From the NCBI RefSeq assembly GCF_030518155.1, contig NZ_JAULRU010000430.1:1-60987 (forward strand): a DNA stretch of 60,987 nucleotides, in the 5' to 3' direction. The translations under genes and the position numbers were made by a program. Positions 36,376 to 44,811 of the stretch are shown one piece after another. The DNA comes from Gilvimarinus gilvus (GTDB lineage Bacteria > Pseudomonadota > Gammaproteobacteria > Pseudomonadales > Cellvibrionaceae). Each line of letters opens with the position of its first letter. Position 1 is the stretch's first letter. Under the pieces are notes generated by a model. That model was not told where the DNA came from, did no database searches, and saw nothing but the letters and a program-made list of their open reading frames with translations.

Positions 36376-37139
36376 CTTTTTGGTGAGCAAGAATTAACTC
36401 GCTGTTTGTTTCGGGGGCGTAATTTTTTATCGCTATGTAATAATATAGGGCAATCTTGGATAAAGTTTGTTTATCTCAATTAGAGCAACGTATGAACTTT
36501 GAATAGGCGATATTCTTGCGTCTATCCTTGGTCCTGAGATAGCTCTCGTATCAAATATTAAATAAATTTATTGAAATCGTATTCGAACGTTTCAGGTGAG
36601 ACAGTCAGGAGATATTAATAGCCAGGCGCGTAAATTTTGAAACAGAGCGAACATGGTTTGATCAACGAAGTACAAGCGAATAGTGTTCTAATGCTGAACG
36701 ACGAAATGTATAAAGTTATAAAACGTTTTTACTACACAGGGGAGTGCATCATCGCATAGCGTAGTGTTAGAGTCCGCCTTGCCAGTGCCGCCTGTGATGC
36801 GAGCAAGAGTTGCAACTGTCATCATTCTCAGCAGGGCAAGGTGAAACCGTTACCGCTGAATGGTTGCGGCACAACCAATTTGGAAAACCCTATTCCCCTG
36901 CCCATCCATGCCATCAGCCAGTTACGACGCAAAATTTAGTGTTGGTCTCAGTCTAACAATCTTCTCGGTATCAAGTCGCAAAGGTAAAAAGACTGGCTGG
37001 CTTGTTTAGCGAGCGGAATTTGACAGCGAGAGCTTAAACAATGTGTTTCAGTTGGGGGTGTTTTGAGTGGATTTACAGTCCGAAGAGGTTTCCGCCGAAT
37101 ATCAGTAAAAAACTTTTATTGACTTGGTTAGGTGCAAAT

Positions 37140-37151
37140 GTTAACGTTAAC
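37140..37151. promoter_or_regulatory. Candidate LacI-type operator, copy 4
   Basis: GTTAACGTTAAC followed directly by GGTAACGG, an extra half-site as at 30148. It lies about 335 bp upstream of the GH43 gene and 103 bp upstream of an intrinsic terminator. Confidence 0.65.
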
Positions 37152-37253
37152 GGTAACGGATCTAGTCATTCGCTTTGGTTTGGAGGAAGTGAATTTGGAT
37201 TGAGGCTTTTCCTAGATTGGTTTCCGTTTAGCATGCTCTCTTATGTGCATTTT

Positions 37254-37278
37254 AGCTGCCTTCGGGCAGCTTTTTTTC
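37254..37278 (+). terminator. Intrinsic terminator in the GH43 leader
   Basis: Perfect stem AGCTGCC / GGCAGCT with a TTCG tetraloop, followed by seven further T residues. It lies between the operator at 37140 and the GH43 start at 37486, so it either attenuates the operon or ends a short RNA. Confidence 0.9.
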
Positions 37279-37485
37279 GCTACGGACGTTGTAAACAAAG
37301 CAATAAACCTGAATGCAAGTCTCGGTGACTGGTGGGCTAAAAAACGACTGTACGGTTGTATAAGTTTATGTCGCCCGCGACGCCAAGCCAGTCGCATTCA
37401 CTTAGCAGACATTAGAAATCAGAGGCCCTTGAGAAGAGCCCTGTGTATTAGACACTAATAAGCAAAATAAGGCAGATGTTACGCC

Positions 37486-39090
37486 ATGAGCCCCAAACAC
37501 ATTAAAAATCCTATCCTTCCGGGGTTCAACCCCGATCCATCCATCGTACGCGTCGGAGATGATTTCTATATTGCTACCTCCACTTTCGAGTGGTACCCAG
37601 GCGTGCAGGTCCATCACTCCCGTGATCTAAAGCACTGGCGGCTGGTGAGCCGTCCACTTAACCGGGCGGCGCTTCTGGATATGACCGGCGAGCCGGATTC
37701 TTGTGGTGTCTGGGCGCCTTGTCTGACTTGGGCTGATGGGGTTTTCTGGCTGGTCTACACCGACGTCAAGCGCTTTGACGGAAATTTTAAAGATACGCAT
37801 AACTATCTCACCACCTGTGAGAGTATTGATGGCGAGTGGAGCGATCCTATTTATTTAAACAGTAGTGGTTTTGATCCATCACTATTTCATGACGATGATG
37901 GTCGCAAATGGTTGACTAATATGGTTTGGGACCATAGAGCTGACAGGACGTTTTTTGGCGGTATTATGCTGCAAGAGTACGATACTTCCTCTGGAAAACT
38001 TGTCGGTTCACCGCAGAATATATTCAAAGGATCCGAGCTTGGTTTTACGGAAGGGCCCCACATATACAAGCGCGATGGATATTATTATCTTTTGACTGCC
38101 GAAGGTGGTACGGGCTATAACCACGCGATGACTTTGGCTCGCTCGCGCTCATTAAGTGGTCCTTACGAGTTGGATCCTAACGGCCATTTTATTACCGCTA
38201 AAGATAATCCCGATCTTCCTCTGCAGCGCTGTGGTCATGGCTCGGTGGTGGATACCCCCGATGGGCGTGACCATTATGCTGTGCACTTATGCTCGCGCCC
38301 GTTCTCCCCTCAAGACCGGCATAGTCCTATGGGGAGAGAAACGGCCATTCAGCGCGTCCACTGGGACGAGCAAGGGTGGCTGCGCCTAGATAATGAGGAA
38401 GGGGTGCCAGAGACCTCGGTGCAAGCGCCGGACCTGCCGGAGCAACCCTGGCCAATACCGGCGACTGATTTTGACTTTGAACAGAGCGAGCTGCCATCGG
38501 CATTTCAATGGTTGAGAACACCGCGCCACGAGCGTTTGTTCAGCTTTACGGATCGTTCAGGTTACCTTCGTTTGTTTGGGCGCGAGTCTCTAGGCAGCCA
38601 TTACGAGTCCTCTCTTGTTGCTCTGCGCCAGGACAGTCTGAACTGTGAAGCCAGCACCATAGTGGAGTTTGAGCCCGAGAGTTTTCAGCAAATGGCTGGT
38701 CTTGTGTGCTACTACAATTCACAGAAGTTTCATTACCTATACATCTCTCATGATGAAGAAAAAGGCAAGCAGCTGGCTATTATGTCCTGTCACGCTGAGC
38801 AGGGCTTGGAAGCCAGCTTTCCGGTCGAGCCCATTGCGCTGAAGCCCGGTTGCCAAGTGCACCTGAAAGCGGTTGTGCGTCGAGCGGAGCTGACGTTCTC
38901 TTATCGTTATGACGATAGAGAGTGGATTGAGCTGCCGGTAGCGCTGGATTATCGCTACCTCTCCTGCGAGGCGGGGAAAGGGGAGGGAGCCAGCTTTACC
39001 GGGACGTTTATCGGAATGGCTTGTCAGGATTTGACCGGCACGGCCCGAGCGGCGGACTTTGGCCATTTCTCGTACCGTAGAGAGTCTTAA
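37486..39090 (+). CDS. GH43 beta-xylosidase (XynB type)
   Basis: A 534-residue cytoplasmic glycosidase with no signal peptide. The five-bladed propeller (1-310) has catalytic base D17 (GFNPDPS), the pKa-modulating D130 (GFDPSLFHDDDG) and acid E189 (FTEGPHIYK). A C-terminal beta-sandwich (about 330-534) is typical of the XynB branch. It hydrolyses xylo-oligosaccharides, possibly with arabinofuranosidase side activity. It opens an operon with PhyH, symporter, Gfo/Idh and GH26 genes. Confidence 0.92.
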   Translation: MSPKHIKNPILPGFNPDPSIVRVGDDFYIATSTFEWYPGVQVHHSRDLKHWRLVSRPLNRAALLDMTGEPDSCGVWAPCLTWADGVFWLVYTDVKRFDGNFKDTHNYLTTCESIDGEWSDPIYLNSSGFDPSLFHDDDGRKWLTNMVWDHRADRTFFGGIMLQEYDTSSGKLVGSPQNIFKGSELGFTEGPHIYKRDGYYYLLTAEGGTGYNHAMTLARSRSLSGPYELDPNGHFITAKDNPDLPLQRCGHGSVVDTPDGRDHYAVHLCSRPFSPQDRHSPMGRETAIQRVHWDEQGWLRLDNEEGVPETSVQAPDLPEQPWPIPATDFDFEQSELPSAFQWLRTPRHERLFSFTDRSGYLRLFGRESLGSHYESSLVALRQDSLNCEASTIVEFEPESFQQMAGLVCYYNSQKFHYLYISHDEEKGKQLAIMSCHAEQGLEASFPVEPIALKPGCQVHLKAVVRRAELTFSYRYDDREWIELPVALDYRYLSCEAGKGEGASFTGTFIGMACQDLTGTARAADFGHFSYRRES

Positions 39091-39200
39091 GCGTGATAAA
39101 AAATGTCGGGTGTTACGCATAGATGTAAGGCTTTACAAGCCGGCACCTGTTGAATAACTGACTTTACAATAACGAAAGACCCTAAAGGGTCGGGGGTTAT

Positions 39201-39923
39201 ATGAACTACGAAGCGTTAGCCCAACAATTCTGGCGCGATGGTTATCTCGCGCTGGAGGATTTTTTTGATTCCGACTTGATGGATCAATATCAAGAGCTTA
39301 TTGTTCGTCATTTTGGCTCGAGCCCGGTATTTCTTCACACAGATGAATTTTTGAATAAGTCTGCGACGGAAGTTATTCCTTGGTTTCCGCAAAAAGAAGG
39401 AGAGAATGCATTTGATGTAGTGGAGAATGATCCGCGCCTCAAGGCGTTGACCGAAGCGCTACTGGGAGAAGGCTGGTACTCGCTGTACTGCATGACGATG
39501 TTTTCTCGCAAAGGTACCAAAGGCCAGGCCTGGCACCAAGACTGTGACCCGGAAGAAAGCGCATCACGCTTCAACGTCAACCGTCTGATCTATACCGACG
39601 ATATTCGCGAAGAAGTCGGTGGCCAGACTTTGGTCGTTCCCGGTTCGCATCGCAGGGGTACTATTACTGTGGGCGAGGTGAACGAAGAGTTTGCAGACCA
39701 GGTGGTGCTGACACCCAAGAAAGGCACGCTGGTAATGCTTCATGGGCATACTTGGCATCGGGTGCGACCTGTGGTCGGCGGCTATCGAGTCTCCACTAAT
39801 TACCGCTGTTGCCCTCAGGGCACACCGGAAGACATTACCGATGTGTGTGTTTATCGCAATATGCGGTACAAGTTCGCAACCAGTTCGGTGGTAGAAGATC
39901 GGCTTGCGGGAGGTATTAAATGA
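39201..39923 (+). CDS. Phytanoyl-CoA dioxygenase (PhyH) family protein
   Basis: Non-heme Fe(II)/2-oxoglutarate dioxygenase fold of 240 residues. Candidate iron ligands are the H and D of WHQDCDP and the distal H in HGHTWHRVRP; a 2-oxoglutarate-binding R follows. The substrate is unknown. A small stem-loop (GACCC-TAAA-GGGTC, 39178-39191) sits beside the G-rich ribosome binding site. Its stop overlaps the symporter start (ATGA), so it belongs to the xylan operon. Notably, the oxidative pentose pathway would yield 2-oxoglutarate, its likely cosubstrate. Confidence 0.85.
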   Translation: MNYEALAQQFWRDGYLALEDFFDSDLMDQYQELIVRHFGSSPVFLHTDEFLNKSATEVIPWFPQKEGENAFDVVENDPRLKALTEALLGEGWYSLYCMTMFSRKGTKGQAWHQDCDPEESASRFNVNRLIYTDDIREEVGGQTLVVPGSHRRGTITVGEVNEEFADQVVLTPKKGTLVMLHGHTWHRVRPVVGGYRVSTNYRCCPQGTPEDITDVCVYRNMRYKFATSSVVEDRLAGGIK

Positions 39924-41521
39924 GCCAGCTTTCAGCCACTGTACCCGACGCCCCCACAGGTGGTACAGCTCAAACTTTTCGCTTGGCTATTGTGGTGGCG
40001 CTGGGCGGTTTTCTTTTTGGATTTGACGCATCGGTTATTTCCGGGGCGATTAATGCCATTGCAGCTGATTTTGCCCTGTCGGATTGGGAAATGGGCTTGG
40101 TGGTTGCATCGCCCACTTTGGGCGGCATTATCGCGGGCGGTTCGGCGGGGCCGCTCAGTGATCGTTTTGGCCGAAAACCGATTCTCTTGCTGATTGCCAT
40201 CCTGTATACCGTTTCTGCGGCTATTTCGGCACTGGCACCTGATTTCCTCACCATTACTCTTGCACGCTTTATCGGCGGCTTGGGTTTTGGCTCGCTCTCG
40301 TTGGCACCGATTTACATTGCTGAGATCTCCCACCCTTCACAGCGTGGACGTATGGTGTCCATTAACCAGTTGAATATCGTTGTGGGCTTTTCTGCGGCGT
40401 ATTTTGCCAACTACGCTCTTTTGTCGACGGCGGCTTCCGACGCCGGCTGGGTGAGCTCGATCGGTTTAAATTCGCACACTTGGCGCTGGATGCTGGGCAT
40501 CGAGTTGATACCAGCAAGTTTATACGTGTTGATGTTGTTACGTATTCCCGAGAGCCCTCGGTGGTTGGTCTTGAACAACCAAACAGATCGTGCCCTAAAG
40601 GTCATTCGCAAACTGACGCCGGGAGTGAATGCTGAGCGCGAAGTACAAGAGATCCGGGCGAGCCATGCAAGTGCATTGGAGCCGTTTTTCAAGCGACTCG
40701 CGAAGCTAATGAAGCCGAGTGTTCGGCTCGCGTTAGTTGTGGGGCTGGTATTGGGGGTCGCTCAGCAAATTACGGGTGTGAACGCTATTTATTTTTATGC
40801 TCCTACGATTTTTGAGCAGAGTGGCGTGGGTACCAACGCAGCATTCGCGCAAGCAATATGGGTAGGGTTGACCAATGTCGTATTTACTTTGGTTGCAATG
40901 TTTTGCATTGACCGGTATGGCCGCCGCCCTCTACTTTTGGTGGGCTTATTTGGCGTTATTCTCAGTATGGTGGTGTGTGCCTATGGATTTAAGCAGGCCA
41001 CCTTTGTACTAGGAGATGCCCAGGCTATTGAAATTGAAGATGTTGAGTTGAAATCTCGGTTGGCACCACTGGAGGGCGTGGTTTATGAGACGGATGTGGC
41101 TTTCAAGAATGCGCTCCGAGAGCATCTCAGTGAAAGTGAGCTGCGCGAGAAACAGGGGCAAATTATCAAGGCCGCTATCGACATGCAGCCGACACTTATT
41201 TTGATCGGCATTCTCGGATTTGTAGCATCATTTGCGGTTTCTCTTGGCCCGGTAATGTGGGTTCTGTTGTCGGAAATTTTCCCCAATCATTTGCGGGGCG
41301 TCGGTATGGCGCTTATCGGAGTGATTAACAGCGCCGTCAGTTTTTTGGTGCAGTTTATCTTTCCGTGGCAGTTGTCCAACTGGGGCTCCGCGATCACCTT
41401 CCTGAATTACGGTGTATTTGCGGTGATTGGTCTGGTGCTGGTGTATTGGTTACTGCCAGAAACCAAAGGCAAAACCTTGGAGGAACTGGAAGCGGACTTT
41501 ACTCGGGGGGCGCAATCATGA
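39920..41521 (+). CDS. MFS sugar porter (candidate xylose:H+ symporter)
   Basis: Inner-membrane carrier of 533 residues with 12 predicted helices. Sugar-porter signatures are GFDASVISGAI, GPLSDRFGRKP, PESPRWLVL, GVNAIYFYAPTIFEQSG and a terminal LPETKGKTLEELE. An unusually long hydrophilic segment (about residues 360-410) lies in the second half. Operon context favours xylose or a short xylo-oligosaccharide. The start and stop both overlap neighbours by ATGA. Confidence 0.9.
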   Translation: MSQLSATVPDAPTGGTAQTFRLAIVVALGGFLFGFDASVISGAINAIAADFALSDWEMGLVVASPTLGGIIAGGSAGPLSDRFGRKPILLLIAILYTVSAAISALAPDFLTITLARFIGGLGFGSLSLAPIYIAEISHPSQRGRMVSINQLNIVVGFSAAYFANYALLSTAASDAGWVSSIGLNSHTWRWMLGIELIPASLYVLMLLRIPESPRWLVLNNQTDRALKVIRKLTPGVNAEREVQEIRASHASALEPFFKRLAKLMKPSVRLALVVGLVLGVAQQITGVNAIYFYAPTIFEQSGVGTNAAFAQAIWVGLTNVVFTLVAMFCIDRYGRRPLLLVGLFGVILSMVVCAYGFKQATFVLGDAQAIEIEDVELKSRLAPLEGVVYETDVAFKNALREHLSESELREKQGQIIKAAIDMQPTLILIGILGFVASFAVSLGPVMWVLLSEIFPNHLRGVGMALIGVINSAVSFLVQFIFPWQLSNWGSAITFLNYGVFAVIGLVLVYWLLPETKGKTLEELEADFTRGAQS

Positions 41522-42492
41522 GCCGGGTTATTCGCTGGGGGCTGTTGAGTGCGGGCAATATAGTCAGTCAGTTTGCCCGAGATTTTAGCGTTGTGGAAAA
41601 TGCCGTGATTCACGCGGTGGCTGCGCGAAACGGTGAAAACGCGCGCGCCTTCGCCCGAGAGCATGGTATCGCCAACGCCTACGAAGGCTACGAGGCGTTG
41701 CTGGCCGACCCGGAGATCGACGCGATTTATATCGGTACTCCTCACAATTTGCATTTTGAGCATGCGAAAGTTGCCTTAGAGCATGGAAAAGCGGTGTTGT
41801 GTGAAAAACCTATGACGGTAACGCCTCAGGAGTGCGAGCAGCTGCAGAGTGTGGCCGAACATCGAGGCGGCTACCTGATGGAGGCCATGTGGACTTATTT
41901 TCTGCCGCCGGTGCAGAAGGCGTTGCGCTGGGTGCAAGAGGGCCGTATTGGACGTGTTTGTCATATCAAAGCGGACTTTGGTTACCCCCAGTTTCCTTAT
42001 GACTCCAAAAAGCGTGTTTATGACGCCAGTCTCGCTGGCGGCTGCTTACTGGAAATGGGCGTATACCCAGTGGCGTTAGCGTGGTTGTTTATGCAGCAGG
42101 ACCCGACTGACATCCAGGTAATGGCACGCTTCGCGCCCAATGGTGTTGAGGACGACTTGTCAGTGTTATTTAATTATCCAGAGTCGGTTGCAATCCTCGG
42201 TACCTCTTTTCGTTGCAAGCTACAAAACTGGGCCTACATTATTGGTGACGAAGGCTATATAGCTATTCCTGATTTTTGGCGTGCACGCGAAGCTTCTTTG
42301 CATGTTCTGGATGACCGGGTCGATCATTTTGTGGACGAACGGGCGACAGACGGCTTTCATTATGAAGCTCAGGCGATGACAAATGATCTACTGGCGGGCA
42401 GGGCAGGCTCTTCGGTGGTGACCGCGCGGGACAGCTTGGCCATTCAACGCCAAATGGCCATGATTCGGGAGGCGTTTGCCGATGATGCGTAG
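41518..42492 (+). CDS. Gfo/Idh/MocA oxidoreductase, candidate D-xylose 1-dehydrogenase (NADP+)
   Basis: A 324-residue NAD(P)-dependent oxidoreductase. The N-terminal Rossmann domain has WGLLSAGNI and IYIGTPHNLHFEHAKVALEHGKAVLCEKPMT with the EKP catalytic lysine. The C-terminal sheet domain has MEAMWTYFLPP and GGCLLEMGVYPVALA. The pattern fits the dihydrodiol dehydrogenase / D-xylose dehydrogenase branch, which oxidises xylose to xylonolactone. It would feed the pentonate pathway at 3695-9396. The ATG overlaps the symporter stop; the longer upstream frame is inside the symporter and is rejected. Confidence 0.85.
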   Translation: MSRVIRWGLLSAGNIVSQFARDFSVVENAVIHAVAARNGENARAFAREHGIANAYEGYEALLADPEIDAIYIGTPHNLHFEHAKVALEHGKAVLCEKPMTVTPQECEQLQSVAEHRGGYLMEAMWTYFLPPVQKALRWVQEGRIGRVCHIKADFGYPQFPYDSKKRVYDASLAGGCLLEMGVYPVALAWLFMQQDPTDIQVMARFAPNGVEDDLSVLFNYPESVAILGTSFRCKLQNWAYIIGDEGYIAIPDFWRAREASLHVLDDRVDHFVDERATDGFHYEAQAMTNDLLAGRAGSSVVTARDSLAIQRQMAMIREAFADDA

Positions 42493-43606
42493 AATGATTA
42501 CCCAAACCGCCTCGATCCTGTTGGTCTTGTTGGCACTGAGTCTGGTTGCCTGTGGTGGCTCCGGAGGTGGTTCTGCTGAGCCGTCTTCCGGCTCACCTGC
42601 CCCGTCGCCCACTGAACCCGAGCCCACCGCTCCGCTGGAGCCGGCCCCGGTTTCGGACCTGCCCCCGTTAAATCGTCCGGAAATCGACAAAACCTGGTTG
42701 TTTATCGGCCAGGACAACGCTTCTGTCGGGGGCAACTTCACCTATGAAAACGGTTATGTAGACCACCTGGGCGTACCAGCAGGGATCACCTCGTATGTCG
42801 GCTTTGGGTTTGACTGCCTGCCAGAGTTGCCCGGCCTGGCCACCACCGTAGACTATGGCGCCGGCCCCATTAATCTGAAGCATTATCTGGATTCGAGCAC
42901 CCTCGATGGGGTGCGGATACACTTGTCCATCGATATGGCCTACAACGACTCGGAAGTGGCCACCGCCAATGGCAGCAAAGGCGCCTGTATTGAACAGGTG
43001 GCCCGTTTCATGGGCGATTATCCGAAGGTGTTTTTCTTTGTGCGTCCGGGGTATGAGTTTGACGGGCCCCACAACCACTACGACGCCGCTGCTTTCAAAC
43101 AAGCCTTCCGCCGAATCGTGGATACCTTTCTGGCCCACGAGTTGACCAACTTCAACACCGTGATGAGTTCCGTGACACCAGCGACCTCTGCGGCGGCGTG
43201 GGAACGCTACTGGCCCGGCGATGCGTATGTGCAGTGGGTGGGGTACTCGGTGTTTGATGCAGGCTTGGTTTCGGGCATGTCTGAACCCGCCACTGTGCAG
43301 TTTGCCCGAAACAAACAAAAACCGGTGTTTATCGCCGAAGCTGCGCCGCGCGGTTATCAACTGGATGAGCTTTCTGAAGCTCAGTCGCTCGAGTTATGGG
43401 ATAACTGGTATCGTCCGGTGTTTGCCCATATCGAACAGTATGCCGACATCATTGGTGCTTTTGCCTATATCAATGCTGACTGGGAGTCTCAGGCTTTATG
43501 GAGGGGGGAAGGTTGGGGAGACAGCCGAATACAGACCAATGTTCGGGTGCGCGCGCTTTGGGAAGATAGAATGGCCTTGCAAAGCGTTATCGGCTCGCCC
43601 GAATAG
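42482..43606 (+). CDS. GH26 lipoprotein (candidate beta-1,3-xylanase)
   Basis: A 374-residue surface or periplasmic glycosidase. Lipobox LVAC puts the anchor at C24, followed by a Gly/Ser and Pro/Glu linker to about 60. The GH26 domain has FIGQD, FVRPGYEFDGPHN with acid/base E192, VFIAEAAPRGY with nucleophile E286 and GWGDSRIQTN. It resembles the first domain of the protein at 21060 but is clearly divergent. A GGGAGG site lies 9 bases before the ATG at 42482. It overlaps the end of the oxidoreductase gene and ends the xylan operon. Confidence 0.85.
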   Translation: MMRRMITQTASILLVLLALSLVACGGSGGGSAEPSSGSPAPSPTEPEPTAPLEPAPVSDLPPLNRPEIDKTWLFIGQDNASVGGNFTYENGYVDHLGVPAGITSYVGFGFDCLPELPGLATTVDYGAGPINLKHYLDSSTLDGVRIHLSIDMAYNDSEVATANGSKGACIEQVARFMGDYPKVFFFVRPGYEFDGPHNHYDAAAFKQAFRRIVDTFLAHELTNFNTVMSSVTPATSAAAWERYWPGDAYVQWVGYSVFDAGLVSGMSEPATVQFARNKQKPVFIAEAAPRGYQLDELSEAQSLELWDNWYRPVFAHIEQYADIIGAFAYINADWESQALWRGEGWGDSRIQTNVRVRALWEDRMALQSVIGSPE

Positions 43607-43774
43607 GGAATCGATAGGAGGGGCACAGGTATATCTGCATAACCTTCTACTTTTCGCTTGGTTAAAAATGTGGGGGGATTACCGGGAGATTGAAGCTGCC
43701 TTAAGTCTCGAAAGGCAGCCTGCTAGACTGATGAATCTAAAAACGGAGCTACACAAGGGAGATGCTCTCGCCGG

Positions 43775-44536
43775 TTACCGAACAGTGTTGTCGGCAATAG
43801 TACAAATCTCTGAGAAATGTTCAGGGTCTAAACTAGCGCCGCCGACTAAAACGCCGTTGACGTGAGGTGTCGACAAAAGCTCTGCAACATTATTTTTGCT
43901 AACACTACCACCGTATAGGACGTGCACTCGGTTGGCTTTTTCTACACCTAGGATTTCGACAAGCTCCTGATATATAAAGCTATGTACGGCTTCGACTTGC
44001 TCCGTACTGGCGGCTTTTCCGGTACCTATCGCCCAAACCGGTTCATAAGCAATACACAGCTCTTTACCATTAAGATCCAGGCCCGGTAAGGCTTGATGTA
44101 ACTGACGATAGAGAATGTCGTTGGTAAGACCAAGTTCGTACTGCTGCAAGTTTTCACCTATACACAAAATGGGCATGAGGTTGTTTGCGAGGGCTTTTTC
44201 TAGCTTGGTATGACAAGAGTGATCGTTTTCCAGAAAAACCTGTCGTCGTTCAGAGTGGCCGATCAAGCAAAACTGACAACCTACCTCAGTGAGCATTTGC
44301 GCTGATGTTTCACCTGTGTAAGCACCGGAGGCAAACTTGCTGACATTCTGGCTGCCTACCATGATGTTGGAATTGCGAAGAAAGCTCACCATGTCACCAA
44401 TGTAGACATAAGGAGGCGCTATACCAATTTTGACTTCAAATTGTTTGTTTAGCATCGACGCCACAGATGTGCAGGTTAGATCTATTCCGCCATTAAGTTT
44501 CCAGTTGGCGATTACAAAAGGAGCGCGTTTACTCAT
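43775..44536 (-). CDS. tpiA: Triosephosphate isomerase
   Basis: Interconverts dihydroxyacetone phosphate and glyceraldehyde 3-phosphate. The 253 residues carry NWKLNG (substrate N and K), LIGHSERRQ (catalytic H), AYEPVWAIGTGKAAS (catalytic E) and LYGGSVSKNN (phosphate loop). GAGGAAA precedes the start. The housekeeping tpiA normally sits near secG or gapA, so this may be a second, catabolic copy. It lies downstream of a GntR regulator gene on the same strand, which suggests induction with the alginate genes. Confidence 0.95.
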   Translation of the reverse strand: MSKRAPFVIANWKLNGGIDLTCTSVASMLNKQFEVKIGIAPPYVYIGDMVSFLRNSNIMVGSQNVSKFASGAYTGETSAQMLTEVGCQFCLIGHSERRQVFLENDHSCHTKLEKALANNLMPILCIGENLQQYELGLTNDILYRQLHQALPGLDLNGKELCIAYEPVWAIGTGKAASTEQVEAVHSFIYQELVEILGVEKANRVHVLYGGSVSKNNVAELLSTPHVNGVLVGGASLDPEHFSEICTIADNTVR

Positions 44537-44811
44537 CTGTCAATTTCCTCAACTTTAAGAAAGCCGTTAATTCATTAAAGCAACATTAGCCATTGACCTT
44601 CATACATGGCTAAGCGATTGGCTGAGGATGTTAGGAGAAAATTGGTTAACAATCACCTCAAAAACGACATTATCTAAAAGTGATTCGATTTATCTGGTAT
44701 TGGCTTACCATAAGCCTGCTAGGTTATTTGGGTGACGTGAAAATAGTAAGCAAGGCTGCGGGTAAGACAGCCTTGTTCACGTAAGGGAAGGGCAATTCCA
44801 GCTCGCTGCAG

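Larger units (their letters stand above)
36376..37485. other. 1.1-kb gene-free region upstream of GH43
   Basis: No convincing gene. A 59-codon open frame without a start codon (about 36760-36939) is Cys-rich but unrecognised. The right part has an operator-like palindrome at 37140-37151 and a strong intrinsic terminator at 37254-37278, about 210 bp before the GH43 start. Confidence 0.45.

Noticed and set aside
36760-36939. A 59-codon Cys-rich open frame upstream of GH43
   Set aside because: It has no start codon or ribosome binding site and matches no family I know.
15820-36960. Weak resemblance between 15825-15865 (AGTGTTAGTCTC) and 36938-36975 (AGTGTTGGTCTC), and between the AGGCGCG words near 15937 and 36624
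   Set aside because: The matches are short, gapped and in different order, so they do not amount to a repeat family by eye.
37041-37458. Short plus-strand frames between the operator and GH43
   Set aside because: They cross the intrinsic terminator at 37254 and have no ribosome binding site or domain.
41365-41517. N-terminal extension of the Gfo/Idh gene inside the symporter gene
   Set aside because: The Rossmann domain begins at the ATG at 41518, which overlaps the symporter stop in the usual coupled manner.
42668-43360. A 230-residue minus-strand frame opposite the GH26 lipoprotein gene
   Set aside because: It overlaps the conserved GH26 catalytic domain and has no supporting features.
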